From positions 35,779 through 99,778 of the forward strand of contig NZ_JAFFIW010000023.1 in assembly GCF_018588885.1 (NCBI RefSeq): DNA of 64,000 nucleotides, read 5' to 3'. Origin of the DNA: Mesorhizobium sp. dw_380. GTDB lineage: Bacteria; Pseudomonadota; Alphaproteobacteria; Rhizobiales; Rhizobiaceae. Positions within the stretch are counted from its first letter, which is position 1, and every line of letters starts with the position of its first letter. The position numbers were made by a program, and so were the translations under genes. A model generated the notes under the pieces. It ran no database searches, was not told the origin of the DNA, and saw only the letters and a list, made by a program, of their open reading frames with translations. Positions 1 to 8,653 of this stretch are shown here, one piece after another.

Positions 1-2
1 AT

Positions 3-1532
3 TGGGAGAACGGTGTTGTCATTCCCGCGCGACCGGACCCGGATGATCCCGGGATTCGGGTTTTCGCGACGGGTGACCTGGTTCGGCTGGACAATGATGG
101 CCTGTTGCGGGTCGTCGGCCGCAAAGGGCGGCAGATCAAGATCAATGGTCGACGCGTCGAGCCCGCCGAGCTCGAACGGGTCCTGCGTTGCGCGCCTTCG
201 GTGGCGGATGCCGTGGCAATCGTGACGGCAGCGAAGGAGCTCATCGCATTCGCTGTTCCCCAGCGCACTGCCGGGGCTGCCTTTGCTGACGAGCTCCGCC
301 AGCTCGTCAGAACCACGTTGCCGCCGCCACTGCATCCTTTGCGTTTGCACGCCATCGCCTCAATCCCGCGGCTGTCGGGAGGGAAGGTCGATATGGCGGC
401 ACTCGCGCAGATGGATGTTTCAGAGCGAAAGACGGCGCCGGCCGTTCAGCTGTCCACTGTCCGACCGCCGCCCGCAGGAGGCGAACTGAATACCCGGCAA
501 ATAGTGCAGCACGCATGGATGCGGGTTCTGAATACGGGCGTTGCCGCGGGACGCTGGGATGACGCGGGAGGAGATTCGCTGCAGCTGCTGCATTGCGTCA
601 TGGCGATCGAAAGCGCTACCGGGCAAGAAATGGACCTTGAGGCCTTCACCGTCGGAATGAGCTTCGACGAGATGGTGAAGGCGGTCGTGTCCAATCAGGC
701 GGGCGAACAGCGCGCGCAGAAGCACCATCCTCCAGTGCTTTTCCTGTTTCCAGGATCTGTCGGCTATGGCCCAAGCCTGGCTGCGTTCGCGGCCGGCATG
801 AGCAAAGTCGCCCGGGTGAGCCCCATCCGGTATCCTGGCCTCGCCGCCATATTGAACGGACAAAACACTCTCTCCGCCATGACCGTGGCCGCAGTCGAGC
901 AGATCAGCCGGGTCCAACCTGCCGGTCCCGTGCGACTGCTTGGGCATTCGCTCGGCGGGGCGGTTGCCTTCGAGGTCGCGGCACGGCTTCTGGCCGCCGG
1001 GCGAACGGTAAGGTTCCTGGGTATCCTCGACACGAGCCTTCTGGACGAGCCGAGCGACCATTGGGAGACGCTTACCCGCACATTCCATCGCATTCGGACC
1101 AATCGCATATCCGCGCTCAGAATGGCTTGCCGCGCCCTTGCGAAAATTACCGTTGCAGTGGGCCGCGAAGCCTATCTCACCAGGATTCTCGACCGGTCTG
1201 CCCAGGGACAGTTCAACCCGACGAGCTTTAGAATCAAACTGGAACTGCAGGAGGTCCTGCGGGCGCGGTCTTTCTTCCAGTGGCTGGCGGGGCCGAAGCC
1301 TGTTCTGCCAATCGGCGGCACCCTGTTTCGATGTCGTCGGGAGGGAATGGCTCGGGCATTGGGCTGGGATGTTGTTTTGGCACATCTGGACGTGGTTCCG
1401 GTCATGGGCAACCACATCGACCTTGTCATAGAGCCTCATCTTGCCACCAACCGTCCCCTCATCGAGAAGGCCGTCGTGCAAACCTACTCCCCGGCCGAGT
1501 CTCGCAAAAGGGAGGATCTGTCATGGACGTGA
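3..1532 (+). CDS. NRPS-like protein, C-terminal part (A domain end, PCP, thioesterase)
   Basis: The reading frame is open from the window edge, so the N-terminus lies outside. The first ~135 visible residues are the end of an adenylation domain: TGD (motif A7) and GRKGRQIKINGRRVEPAELE (motif A8). A carrier domain follows, with phosphopantetheine serine in GGDS at about visible residue 192. The last ~270 residues are an alpha/beta-hydrolase thioesterase with nucleophile motif GHSLGG around residue 316. This order is that of a terminal NRPS module, which activates an acid, tethers it and releases it. The stop overlaps the nadE-like start by 10 bp, so the genes are translationally coupled. The substrate cannot be told because the specificity-determining part of the A domain is off-window. 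Confidence 0.88.
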   Translation, partial: WENGVVIPARPDPDDPGIRVFATGDLVRLDNDGLLRVVGRKGRQIKINGRRVEPAELERVLRCAPSVADAVAIVTAAKELIAFAVPQRTAGAAFADELRQLVRTTLPPPLHPLRLHAIASIPRLSGGKVDMAALAQMDVSERKTAPAVQLSTVRPPPAGGELNTRQIVQHAWMRVLNTGVAAGRWDDAGGDSLQLLHCVMAIESATGQEMDLEAFTVGMSFDEMVKAVVSNQAGEQRAQKHHPPVLFLFPGSVGYGPSLAAFAAGMSKVARVSPIRYPGLAAILNGQNTLSAMTVAAVEQISRVQPAGPVRLLGHSLGGAVAFEVAARLLAAGRTVRFLGILDTSLLDEPSDHWETLTRTFHRIRTNRISALRMACRALAKITVAVGREAYLTRILDRSAQGQFNPTSFRIKLELQEVLRARSFFQWLAGPKPVLPIGGTLFRCRREGMARALGWDVVLAHLDVVPVMGNHIDLVIEPHLATNRPLIEKAVVQTYSPAESRKREDLSWT

Positions 1533-2512
1533 TTTCGGGGTTCAGCAGGGACGTGCTGGTGCTCGATGCTCGTGCTGAGGTCGACCGCATCGTTGACACC
1601 TTGCGCAAGCAGGTTCTTGGCACGCTCCGTCGTCGCGGCGTGGTTGTCGGCCTTTCCGGCGGCATCGACAGCTCGGTCGTCGCGACCTTGTGCACGCGCG
1701 CGTTCGGGAAGGACAAGGTCTTGGGACTATTCATGCCGGAGCGAGATTCCTCCGGCGACTCCCTGAGACTTGGCCGTCGTGTCGCGGCGCAGCTTGGCAT
1801 TGACAGCGTACTGGAAGACATAGCGCCGGCACTGGAGGCCATCGGTGCATACCGCCGGCAGATGGAGGCCATTCGAACCGTCGTTCCGGACTACAGCGAA
1901 GGTTGGAAATGCAAGCTGGTGCTGAATTCGGTGCTGGAGAGCAAAGGCCTCAACATCACCCGTTTGACCTTCCAAGATCCCGAGGGGAAGGTCGATACGG
2001 TTCGCCTGCCGATAACAGCCTATCTGCAGATAGTGGCGGCAACCAACTATAAGCAGCGCATTCGCAAGATGACCGAATACTATCACGCGGATCGTCTCGG
2101 CTACGCGGTGGCTGGCACGCCGAACCGGCTCGAATATGACCAGGGCTTTTTCGTCAAGCAAGGCGACGGAGTTGCTGACCTGATGCCGATCGTTCACCTC
2201 TACAAGACGCAGGTCTATCAGCTGGCCGAATATCTCGGCGTGGACGAGGAGATCCGGCGCAGGCCACCGACCACCGACACCTTCTCCATGGCGCAGAGCC
2301 AGGAGGAATTCTACTTCGCCCTGCCCTATCACTTGACGGATCTATGCCTTTACGCCGTGAACAATGGCGTCCGCGCCGACGAGGTTGCGGACGTCGCGGG
2401 ACTCACCGGACATGAAGTCGAGAAGGTCTTCAAGGATCTCGCGGCCAAGCGGCGGGCAGCACGCTATCTGCACGCCCAGCCTTTGCCTTCAGTCCCAATG
2501 ACTGTGGATTGA
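1523..2512 (+). CDS. nadE: NAD(+) synthase-like ATP pyrophosphatase
   Basis: A 329-residue protein of the ammonia-dependent NAD synthetase family, which amidates deamido-NAD through an adenylated intermediate. The PP-loop motif LSGGIDSS is near residue 46, and further family-like segments are AGTPNRLEYDQGFF and PPTTDTFSMAQ. There is no N-terminal nitrilase (glutaminase) domain. The ATG at 1523 has a strong GGAGGA ribosome-binding site 6 bp upstream and overlaps the end of the NRPS-like gene; a longer in-frame extension lacks such a site. Its place between an NRPS end and an AsnB-type enzyme suggests a pathway-specific amide or nucleotide ligase role, although housekeeping NadE cannot be excluded. 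Confidence 0.85.
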   Translation: MDVISGFSRDVLVLDARAEVDRIVDTLRKQVLGTLRRRGVVVGLSGGIDSSVVATLCTRAFGKDKVLGLFMPERDSSGDSLRLGRRVAAQLGIDSVLEDIAPALEAIGAYRRQMEAIRTVVPDYSEGWKCKLVLNSVLESKGLNITRLTFQDPEGKVDTVRLPITAYLQIVAATNYKQRIRKMTEYYHADRLGYAVAGTPNRLEYDQGFFVKQGDGVADLMPIVHLYKTQVYQLAEYLGVDEEIRRRPPTTDTFSMAQSQEEFYFALPYHLTDLCLYAVNNGVRADEVADVAGLTGHEVEKVFKDLAAKRRAARYLHAQPLPSVPMTVD

Positions 2513-2517
2513 AGCGG

Positions 2518-4557
2518 GTGTGTGGAATCGCCGGAATAGTGGCGCTGAGTGCCACCGCCCCGTCTCCTTCGCGAGAAGCGCTGTTGCGCATGGTGACAAC
2601 GCTCGCACACCGCGGACCCGACGAGCGAGGGCTGTACCGCGACCGACGTGCGGGGCTGGCGCATGCCCGTCTGGCTGTGGTCGATCTGCTGCACGGTCAG
2701 CAGCCTCTCGCCGACACGAGTGGTCCGACATGGATCGTGTTCAACGGCGAAATCTTCAACTACGTCGAATTGCGCGATAAGTTGATTGCGCTAGGCCGCC
2801 GCTTCAGCACCCATAGCGACACGGAAGTGGTCCTCCAGGCTTACCAGGTCTGGGGCCAGGCCGCCTTTGAGCGGATGAACGGGCAATGGGCAGTCGCGAT
2901 CTGGGATGCGGCCGCCTGTCGGCTGGTACTGTCGCGCGATCGCTATGGCATCTGTCCGCTGTATTTTTGCGAGCACGGCGGCCGCCTGTTCTTTGCAAGC
3001 GAAGTCAAAGCGATTTTTGCGGCAGAGATGGCGATTGCGCGAGCCTTTGATTCGGCAGGGATCGACCAGACGTTCACTTTCTGGACGGTGATTGCGCCGC
3101 AAAGCGTCTTCCAAGGCATCAATGAACTCCGGCCTGGACATGTCCGGCTCTATGAGAATGGCGCGGTGCGTGAAACGGCCTTCTGGCAGCCGCATTATCC
3201 GGAAATGTCCGGTTCGGACCGTGACCGATTCACCGGCTCGTGCGGCGAAGCGGTCGAGAAAGTCCGCAATGCGCTTGAAGCTGCGACGGCGCTGCGGATG
3301 GTGCAGGCCGACGTGCCGGTGGGTTGCTATTTGTCAGGTGGGCTCGACAGTTCTCTTGTCGCGGCGCTTGGGACACGCTTCGCGGGCGAACGCTTCCAAA
3401 CCTTCTCCCTGCGCTTTGCCGATGCCGAGTATGACGAGACCTACTATCAGCAGCTGGTCGCCGCCGCGACTGCGAGCGAGCATCACGAGGTCATGATTTC
3501 ACGCGGCGACATCGCGGCAGTGTTTCCCGAGGTGATCTACCACGCGGAGCGGCCAATCCTGAGGACAGCCCCGGCACCGCTCTTCCTTTTGTCCAAACTG
3601 GTGCGCGAACACGGCATCAAGGTCGTGCTGACGGGCGAAGGGGCCGACGAGATGTTTGGCGGCTACGACCTATTCCGCGAAGCCAAGGTGCGCCGGTTCT
3701 GGGGGCGCCAGCCGACTTCAAGCCGGCGTGCCCGGTTGCTTGAGCGGCTCTATCCCTACCTGTCGCGCTCACCGGTTCGCCAGCAGGCCATGGCGCGGCA
3801 GTTTTTCGGCCGCAACCTTCAGGACCACCAAGTGCCGGGGTTTGCACACGACACGCGCTGGCGCACCACCTCCGCCGTCAAGCGCCTGTTCTGCCGCGAC
3901 ATGCGCGCCGCCTCGGAGCACTGCGCGGCTGTCTCCGAACTGCTCGGCGGCCTGCCTGCCGAATTCTCGCGATGGAGCTTCCTTGCACAGGACCAGTATG
4001 TCGAGATTCGAACGCTGATGTCGGGTTATTTGCTCTCCTCGCAAGGCGACAGGATGCTTATGGCGCATTCGGTCGAGGGGCGATTCCCTTACCTCGACGA
4101 CAACGTAGTCGCGCTCGCAAATTCGCTTCCGGATGCCTACAAGCTTCGCGTCCTGGATGAAAAGCACGTGCTTAAGCGAGTGGCGGAGCCGATCGTGCCG
4201 CCGCAGGTTGTTGCCCGAAAGAAGCAGCCCTACCGGGCGCCAAACGCGCTTAGTTTCGTCGGCCAGGATGCACCGGCCTACATTCGCGAAGTGCTGTCGG
4301 AGACGGCGTTGCGCGCGGCAAATGTCTTCGATCCGAAATCGGTTGCGATCCTGCTTGGAAAGTGCCGGTCCCAGGCTGGCGACGGCGATCTGTCCAACGC
4401 CGACAATATGGCGCTGGTCGGCGTGTTGTCGACACAACTCCTGCATCAGCAATTCATCGCGAACCGCCCATGCGGTTTGAACAAAACGGAACTCAGGATC
4501 GACGTCGATCATGAGCGACGAGACGATCACGAGCGACGGGAAAGGATCTTGGCATGA
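2518..4557 (+). CDS. asnB: Asparagine synthase-type glutamine amidotransferase
   Basis: A class II glutamine amidotransferase domain is followed by an AsnB synthetase domain, ~679 residues in all. GTG at 2518 is chosen over the upstream TTG at 2509 because it gives Met-Cys-Gly-Ile-Ala-Gly, placing the catalytic cysteine at position 2 as N-terminal nucleophile chemistry requires. The ATP-pyrophosphatase loop is SGGLDSS, and the typical LTGEGADEMFGGYD is present. It would transfer glutamine-derived ammonia to an adenylated carboxylate. The family resembles the amidotransferases found beside acyl-CoA ligases in exopolysaccharide/exosortase-type loci, consistent with the ligase that overlaps its end (ATGA). 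The true acceptor is unknown. Confidence 0.88.
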   Translation: MCGIAGIVALSATAPSPSREALLRMVTTLAHRGPDERGLYRDRRAGLAHARLAVVDLLHGQQPLADTSGPTWIVFNGEIFNYVELRDKLIALGRRFSTHSDTEVVLQAYQVWGQAAFERMNGQWAVAIWDAAACRLVLSRDRYGICPLYFCEHGGRLFFASEVKAIFAAEMAIARAFDSAGIDQTFTFWTVIAPQSVFQGINELRPGHVRLYENGAVRETAFWQPHYPEMSGSDRDRFTGSCGEAVEKVRNALEAATALRMVQADVPVGCYLSGGLDSSLVAALGTRFAGERFQTFSLRFADAEYDETYYQQLVAAATASEHHEVMISRGDIAAVFPEVIYHAERPILRTAPAPLFLLSKLVREHGIKVVLTGEGADEMFGGYDLFREAKVRRFWGRQPTSSRRARLLERLYPYLSRSPVRQQAMARQFFGRNLQDHQVPGFAHDTRWRTTSAVKRLFCRDMRAASEHCAAVSELLGGLPAEFSRWSFLAQDQYVEIRTLMSGYLLSSQGDRMLMAHSVEGRFPYLDDNVVALANSLPDAYKLRVLDEKHVLKRVAEPIVPPQVVARKKQPYRAPNALSFVGQDAPAYIREVLSETALRAANVFDPKSVAILLGKCRSQAGDGDLSNADNMALVGVLSTQLLHQQFIANRPCGLNKTELRIDVDHERRDDHERRERILA

Positions 4558-6107
4558 TCCACGGTGCGGTGCCACTTCTGCATGATTATCTCCTTCACTC
4601 CGCCAGCGAGGTTGGCGGCAAGGTCGCGCTGGTGTGCGGCAAGCAACGTGTCACCTATGGGGAGCTCCATGAGCGCTCCGACAGGCTCGCGCATTTTCTG
4701 GCGGCCGCGGGCGTCGAACGCGGCGACCGCGTGGTGATATTCGCCGACAACACCATCGAAACCGTTGTCAGCTTCTGGGCGGTGCTCAAGGCCAACGCCG
4801 TTGTCTGCATGGTCAACCCGCTCACCAAAAGCGAGAAGCTCAACTACCTTCTCAACGATTGCCGGCCGGCGGCGCTGATCACCGACGGCCATTTGCACGC
4901 GATATTTGGTCAACCGGTACATGACTGTCATTGGCTGCGGGCAGTCATCGTCTCAGGCACGATCGATCAGGGCGAGCTCAGCCGATTGCCGCATGCCGTG
5001 CATTGGGACACAGCGGTCGAGAGGCCTTCCGTAGCGCCGGTACGCAGATGCATCGACATGGATCTGGCCGCCATCATCTACACCTCCGGATCCACAGGCG
5101 AACCCAAGGGGGTCATGCTGACGCACGGCAACATGACGGCCGCCTGCACATCGATAGCTTCTTATCTGGAGCTGCGCGAAGACGACGTCATCCTGAACGT
5201 CCTGCCCCTCGCCTTCGACTACGGCCTGTATCAGATGATCATGGCTTTTCGCGCCGGTGCACGGCTCGTCCTCGAACGCTCCTTCGCTTTTCCGGCGCAG
5301 ATCCTTCAGCTCATCAAGGACGAGCGGATCACCGGGTTTCCGGGTGTTCCCACCATCTTCGCCGCGCTTTCGGAACTCAGATCCCTGAAGGATCACGATT
5401 TCTCGAGTATCCGCTATGTCACCAACACGGCGGCCGCGTTGCCGCTGAAGCATATCATCATGCTCCGGGAGTTGTTTTCAGGCGCGCGCATCTATTCGAT
5501 GTACGGTCTCACTGAATGCAAGCGCTGTAGCTATCTGCCCCCACAAGATATCGAGCGGAAACCCCTGAGCGTCGGCATTGCCATTCCCAACACTGAAATG
5601 TGGATTGTCGACGAGCGTGGCAAGCGGGTCGGTCCAGGCGAAGTTGGCCAACTCGTCATCCGCGGCGCAACAGTGATGAAAGGCTATTGGGGCAAACCCG
5701 AGGCGACCTCAAGGAAGCTAAAGCCCGGCCCCCTGCCGGGGGAGCAGGTCCTCTATACGGGCGACTACTGCCGGATGGACGCCGAAGGCTATCTGTATTT
5801 CGTTGGCCGTGGCGACGAGATCATAAAATCACGCGGCGAGAAGGTCGCTCCGAAGGAAGTAGAAACCGTGCTGATGAACATTCCCGGGGTGAAAGAAGCC
5901 GCGGTCATCGGTGTTGCCGACGAACTTCTCGGGCAGGCGGTGAAGGCATTTGTCGTGATCGAGCAAGGAAGAACCATCGGTGAAGGGCAGCTTCGGATGG
6001 AGTGCCAGAAACGGCTAGAGAGTTTCATGGTGCCAAAGACCATCGTCATCGTGCCCAGCCTGCCCATGACCGATACCGGAAAACTCAAGAAAGCTGCGTT
6101 GTCGTAA
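4554..6107 (+). CDS. AMP-dependent acyl-CoA/ACP ligase
   Basis: An adenylate-forming enzyme of 517 residues. The P-loop-like motif YTSGSTGEPKGV lies around residue 180, YGLTECKR near 320, and TGDYCRMDAEGYLYFVGRGD with the hinge and A8 region near 400; the C-terminal lysine is in TGKLKKAALS. Family knowledge: such enzymes load acids on CoA or a carrier protein. The YGLTECKR-SYLPP segment recalls the ligase family annotated as exosortase-A associated, but no exosortase is in view. The ATG overlaps the asnB stop, and an acyl carrier protein follows 50 bp downstream, so loading that carrier is the simplest role. Confidence 0.87.
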   Translation: MIHGAVPLLHDYLLHSASEVGGKVALVCGKQRVTYGELHERSDRLAHFLAAAGVERGDRVVIFADNTIETVVSFWAVLKANAVVCMVNPLTKSEKLNYLLNDCRPAALITDGHLHAIFGQPVHDCHWLRAVIVSGTIDQGELSRLPHAVHWDTAVERPSVAPVRRCIDMDLAAIIYTSGSTGEPKGVMLTHGNMTAACTSIASYLELREDDVILNVLPLAFDYGLYQMIMAFRAGARLVLERSFAFPAQILQLIKDERITGFPGVPTIFAALSELRSLKDHDFSSIRYVTNTAAALPLKHIIMLRELFSGARIYSMYGLTECKRCSYLPPQDIERKPLSVGIAIPNTEMWIVDERGKRVGPGEVGQLVIRGATVMKGYWGKPEATSRKLKPGPLPGEQVLYTGDYCRMDAEGYLYFVGRGDEIIKSRGEKVAPKEVETVLMNIPGVKEAAVIGVADELLGQAVKAFVVIEQGRTIGEGQLRMECQKRLESFMVPKTIVIVPSLPMTDTGKLKKAALS

Positions 6108-6157
6108 TTCGGACGCAGCGATTGCAAGAGCCTTGGCTTCACTGGAGGATCGATTAG

Positions 6158-6436
6158 ATGGATTCAAGAGCGTCGACTGAAGAAAGCGGCGGTATCTACG
6201 GCGCACAGGTTCGCAGCTTCCTGGCTTCGAATTTCTACATCGCGGACGTCAAGGCACTCTCCGACACGACATCGCTGCTCGACGAGGGGATCGTCGATTC
6301 GACCGGAGTACTCGAGGTCATCGGTTTCCTGGAAGAGACCTTCGGCATCATCGTTGAAGACAGTGAGCTCCTGCCGGATAATCTGGATTCGATCCAGGCA
6401 ATTGCGCGGTTCATCGTCCGAAAAAGAGGAAGCTGA
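6158..6436 (+). CDS. Acyl carrier protein
   Basis: A 92-residue acidic protein with the 4'-phosphopantetheine attachment motif DSTG (Ser48) preceded by LLDEGIVDS, as in discrete acyl carrier proteins. A GGAGG-like site (ggaggatcg) precedes the ATG. It is the last gene of the thiotemplate operon and the likely partner of the ligase just upstream. The next gene runs towards it with only 23 bp between the stops. Confidence 0.85.
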   Translation: MDSRASTEESGGIYGAQVRSFLASNFYIADVKALSDTTSLLDEGIVDSTGVLEVIGFLEETFGIIVEDSELLPDNLDSIQAIARFIVRKRGS

Positions 6437-6459
6437 CGTTTGCGGCACAGGCGGTCGCA

Positions 6460-7152
6460 TCACGCCGCCGGTTTGGCCTCTGCCAAGACCACCCGCACTT
6501 CGCCAACATGGTTGGTGACGGTGCGTATGTTCGTGTAGCCCTTGCCGCGTTCCAGAAGGCGTATGACTTGGCGGTCCTGGCCAAGCCCTACCTCGAACAG
6601 CAGGATGCCGCCTGGTCGAAGGTAGCGCAGGGCGTCTTTCACGACCCGCATATGGAGGCTCAGGCCATAGGGACCGGCAGCGAATGCCTCCCGTGGCTCG
6701 AGCGTGATCAGATCGGAGCGATCGCCTTCGAGCCGCTTCTCGGAAATGTAAGGAGGATTGCAGACGATGACGTCGATCGTACCGTCGAGTTTCGAGTTGG
6801 ACAACACGTCGAACAAGTCGCCTTGATACACTGACACCCGGTCAGCCAAACCATGATGGACGACGTTTCGCCGCGTTGCATCGATGCAGCCATCGGTAAG
6901 ATCGCTGGCCCAAACTCGCGCTGACGGGACCTGGCTGGCGATAGCGCACGCCAGATTGCCGGCGCCGCAGCACATGTCGATGATCCGCGGAGCCGACACG
7001 TCCATTGCACGCAGAACATCGACGGCTGTATTGCCGAGTAGCTCTGTTTCGGGACGTGGCACCAGTGCGCCTTGGGCGACCAGAATCTCCATCCCCATGA
7101 AGATGATGCTGCCTTTTCGATAAGCGTCAGCGACGCTGATCTCTTCGCTCAT
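6460..7152 (-). CDS. PrmC/HemK-like SAM-dependent methyltransferase
   Basis: A class I methyltransferase of 230 residues. The SAM-binding motif is IIDMCCGAGNLACAIA (about residues 57-72) and the amide-methylating signature CNPPYIS is near residue 130, as in PrmC/HemK, which methylates glutamine in release factors. Usual PrmC is ~280 residues with an N-terminal helical domain; here only a short N-terminal stretch precedes the catalytic fold. It converges on the thiotemplate operon and has no obvious operon partner. It may be a paralogue acting on another N-acceptor rather than the housekeeping release-factor enzyme. Confidence 0.78.
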   Translation of the reverse strand: MSEEISVADAYRKGSIIFMGMEILVAQGALVPRPETELLGNTAVDVLRAMDVSAPRIIDMCCGAGNLACAIASQVPSARVWASDLTDGCIDATRRNVVHHGLADRVSVYQGDLFDVLSNSKLDGTIDVIVCNPPYISEKRLEGDRSDLITLEPREAFAAGPYGLSLHMRVVKDALRYLRPGGILLFEVGLGQDRQVIRLLERGKGYTNIRTVTNHVGEVRVVLAEAKPAA

Positions 7153-7472
7153 GACCGTTCTCTCGACATCAAAAGCATTCAGGCTTGCCGGCGACCCGGC
7201 TGTGGTCGACCTGCACTGCCGCGCTTTGGGCAGGCTCCTGAATGTTACCTTTATGGTGTCCCCCGGCGCAACCCTTGCGCCATTGCGAGTCAGCCTGCCG
7301 ACTGATCATCACTTGAGTCCGCCTGCCCGATTTCCAGGCGTCGGGAGTTCATCGAAAGACTGGCCACGGATGAGATGACAGGATTGGGATCATTTGCATC
7401 CTCGACGCGTTGATCTCCGGAGACAACGCGCATCCGCAGCGCGAACGGCAACCCGTATAGGGAGAGATGACA
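7153..7472. other. Intergenic region between divergent genes
   Basis: This stretch separates the PrmC-like gene (minus) from the DUF6496 gene (plus), so it should hold both promoters. Short open frames here have poor composition and no convincing ribosome-binding site. I see no repeat, terminator or recognisable operator. Confidence 0.5.
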
Positions 7473-7973
7473 ATGCCTGACAAGAAAACCATCGAGAAGG
7501 CCCGGAAGGACAAGCGCGAGGGCAAGTCGCCGAGCACGCAAGCCGGCGAGTTCGTACACGAGGAAATCGACAAGATCCGCAAAGGGGAGCATGGCGCGCG
7601 CTCGACCCAGCAGGCCATCGCCATCGGGCTTTCCGAGGCGAGACGAGCAGGCGTGGACTTGCCGCCGCCCAAGAAGGGCAAGGTGAAGGAGAGTACGCGC
7701 AAGAGCGCCGAATACGCCTATGAGGCCGGCCAGGGCGAACGCAAGCCGAAACGCCGCCCGCGGGTCTCGAAAGCCGTCTCCAAGGTGCTCGAGCACGAGC
7801 CGAAGAACACGGCATCGCACGAGGCGCTCTCGCAGCAGGCCAAGCGCGCGGCTTCGCGCCGGACGGCCGAGGAACGCTCGGCCGCTGCCGAGAAGGCAGC
7901 GCAGACGAAAGGCGCCCGCGGAAGGAAGGCGGCGGCGCAGAAGGCGGCCAGAACGCGAGCACACCACGCGTAG
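7473..7973 (+). CDS. DUF6496 domain protein, Lys/Ala-rich, histone-like composition
   Basis: About 166 residues. The N-terminal half (DKKTIEKARKDKREGKSPS, then FVHEEIDKIRKGEHGARS) matches the DUF6496 family. The C-terminal half is Lys/Arg/Ala-rich, like the tail of histone H1-type proteins. ATG 7473 is preferred because the GGGAGAG site sits 6 bp before it; ATG 7467 overlaps that site. Function is unknown. The basic tail suggests nucleic-acid binding. Neighbours (CBS, SPW) are small stress-type genes. Confidence 0.8.
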   Translation: MPDKKTIEKARKDKREGKSPSTQAGEFVHEEIDKIRKGEHGARSTQQAIAIGLSEARRAGVDLPPPKKGKVKESTRKSAEYAYEAGQGERKPKRRPRVSKAVSKVLEHEPKNTASHEALSQQAKRAASRRTAEERSAAAEKAAQTKGARGRKAAAQKAARTRAHHA

Positions 7974-8149
7974 GTCAACACGGCAGTTCGCTACGAGAAG
8001 GCACCAACAGGGACTGAACGACCGATGGCGAGTTCCAGTCGGCCGACGGCAAGCGATTTGGTTCGCGCAGACAGCACGGAACGTTTTGCATGGACGCTCA
8101 TTCAAACGACAGGCGCTGGCGTGCGCCTGCGTAATTCAAGGAGGTTACG

Positions 8150-8578
8150 ATGAGAATTGCCGATTGTATGACAAAGGACGTTCAGATCGCCAATCCGGAT
8201 CAAACCATACGCTATGCCGCCCAAACCATGGGCCGTCTCGACGCCGGCGCCATGCCGGTGGGCGAGAATGACCGGCTTGTCGGCATGATAACGGACCGGG
8301 ATATCGCAATCCGCGGCATTGCTAGGGGTAAAGGACCCGACGCCAAAATTCGCGAGGTGATGAGCGCTGGCATCGAATATTGTTTCGGTGACGAAGACGC
8401 GGAAGATGTCCTTCACAAAATGGCTGAGCTTCAGGTAAGGCGCCTGCCGGTGCTTAACCGCGACAAGCGGCTGATCGGTATCGTTTCGCTGGGTGACCTC
8501 GCCATGAACGGCGAGTCGGCGGGTGAGGCGTTGAGCGGCATCTCGCAGCAAGGCGGACTGCATTCGCAGATGCATTGA
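8150..8578 (+). CDS. CBS domain protein
   Basis: 142 residues made of two tandem CBS motifs: MRIADCMTKDVQIANPD...VGMITDRDIA and VMSAGIEYCF...RLPVLNRDKRLIGIVSLGDLA. Such stand-alone pairs bind adenosine nucleotides and sense energy or redox state. A perfect AAGGAGG site precedes the ATG by 6 bp. It stands alone, ~175 bp after the DUF6496 gene in the same direction. Confidence 0.88.
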   Translation: MRIADCMTKDVQIANPDQTIRYAAQTMGRLDAGAMPVGENDRLVGMITDRDIAIRGIARGKGPDAKIREVMSAGIEYCFGDEDAEDVLHKMAELQVRRLPVLNRDKRLIGIVSLGDLAMNGESAGEALSGISQQGGLHSQMH

Positions 8579-8653
8579 GGCCGCTGCCTTGGCCAGGTCG
8601 GCGGAAGATAGCCATCGGCGTTCGAAAACTTATCCGTTCGGGCTTTAGGGCCA

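Noticed and set aside
420..1481. Minus-strand open frame of 353 codons
   Set aside because: It is antisense to the NRPS-like gene, whose carrier and thioesterase motifs are unambiguous.
7151..7378. Plus-strand open frame of 75 codons in the divergent gap
   Set aside because: It overlaps the start of the PrmC-like gene, lacks a ribosome-binding site and has random-like composition.
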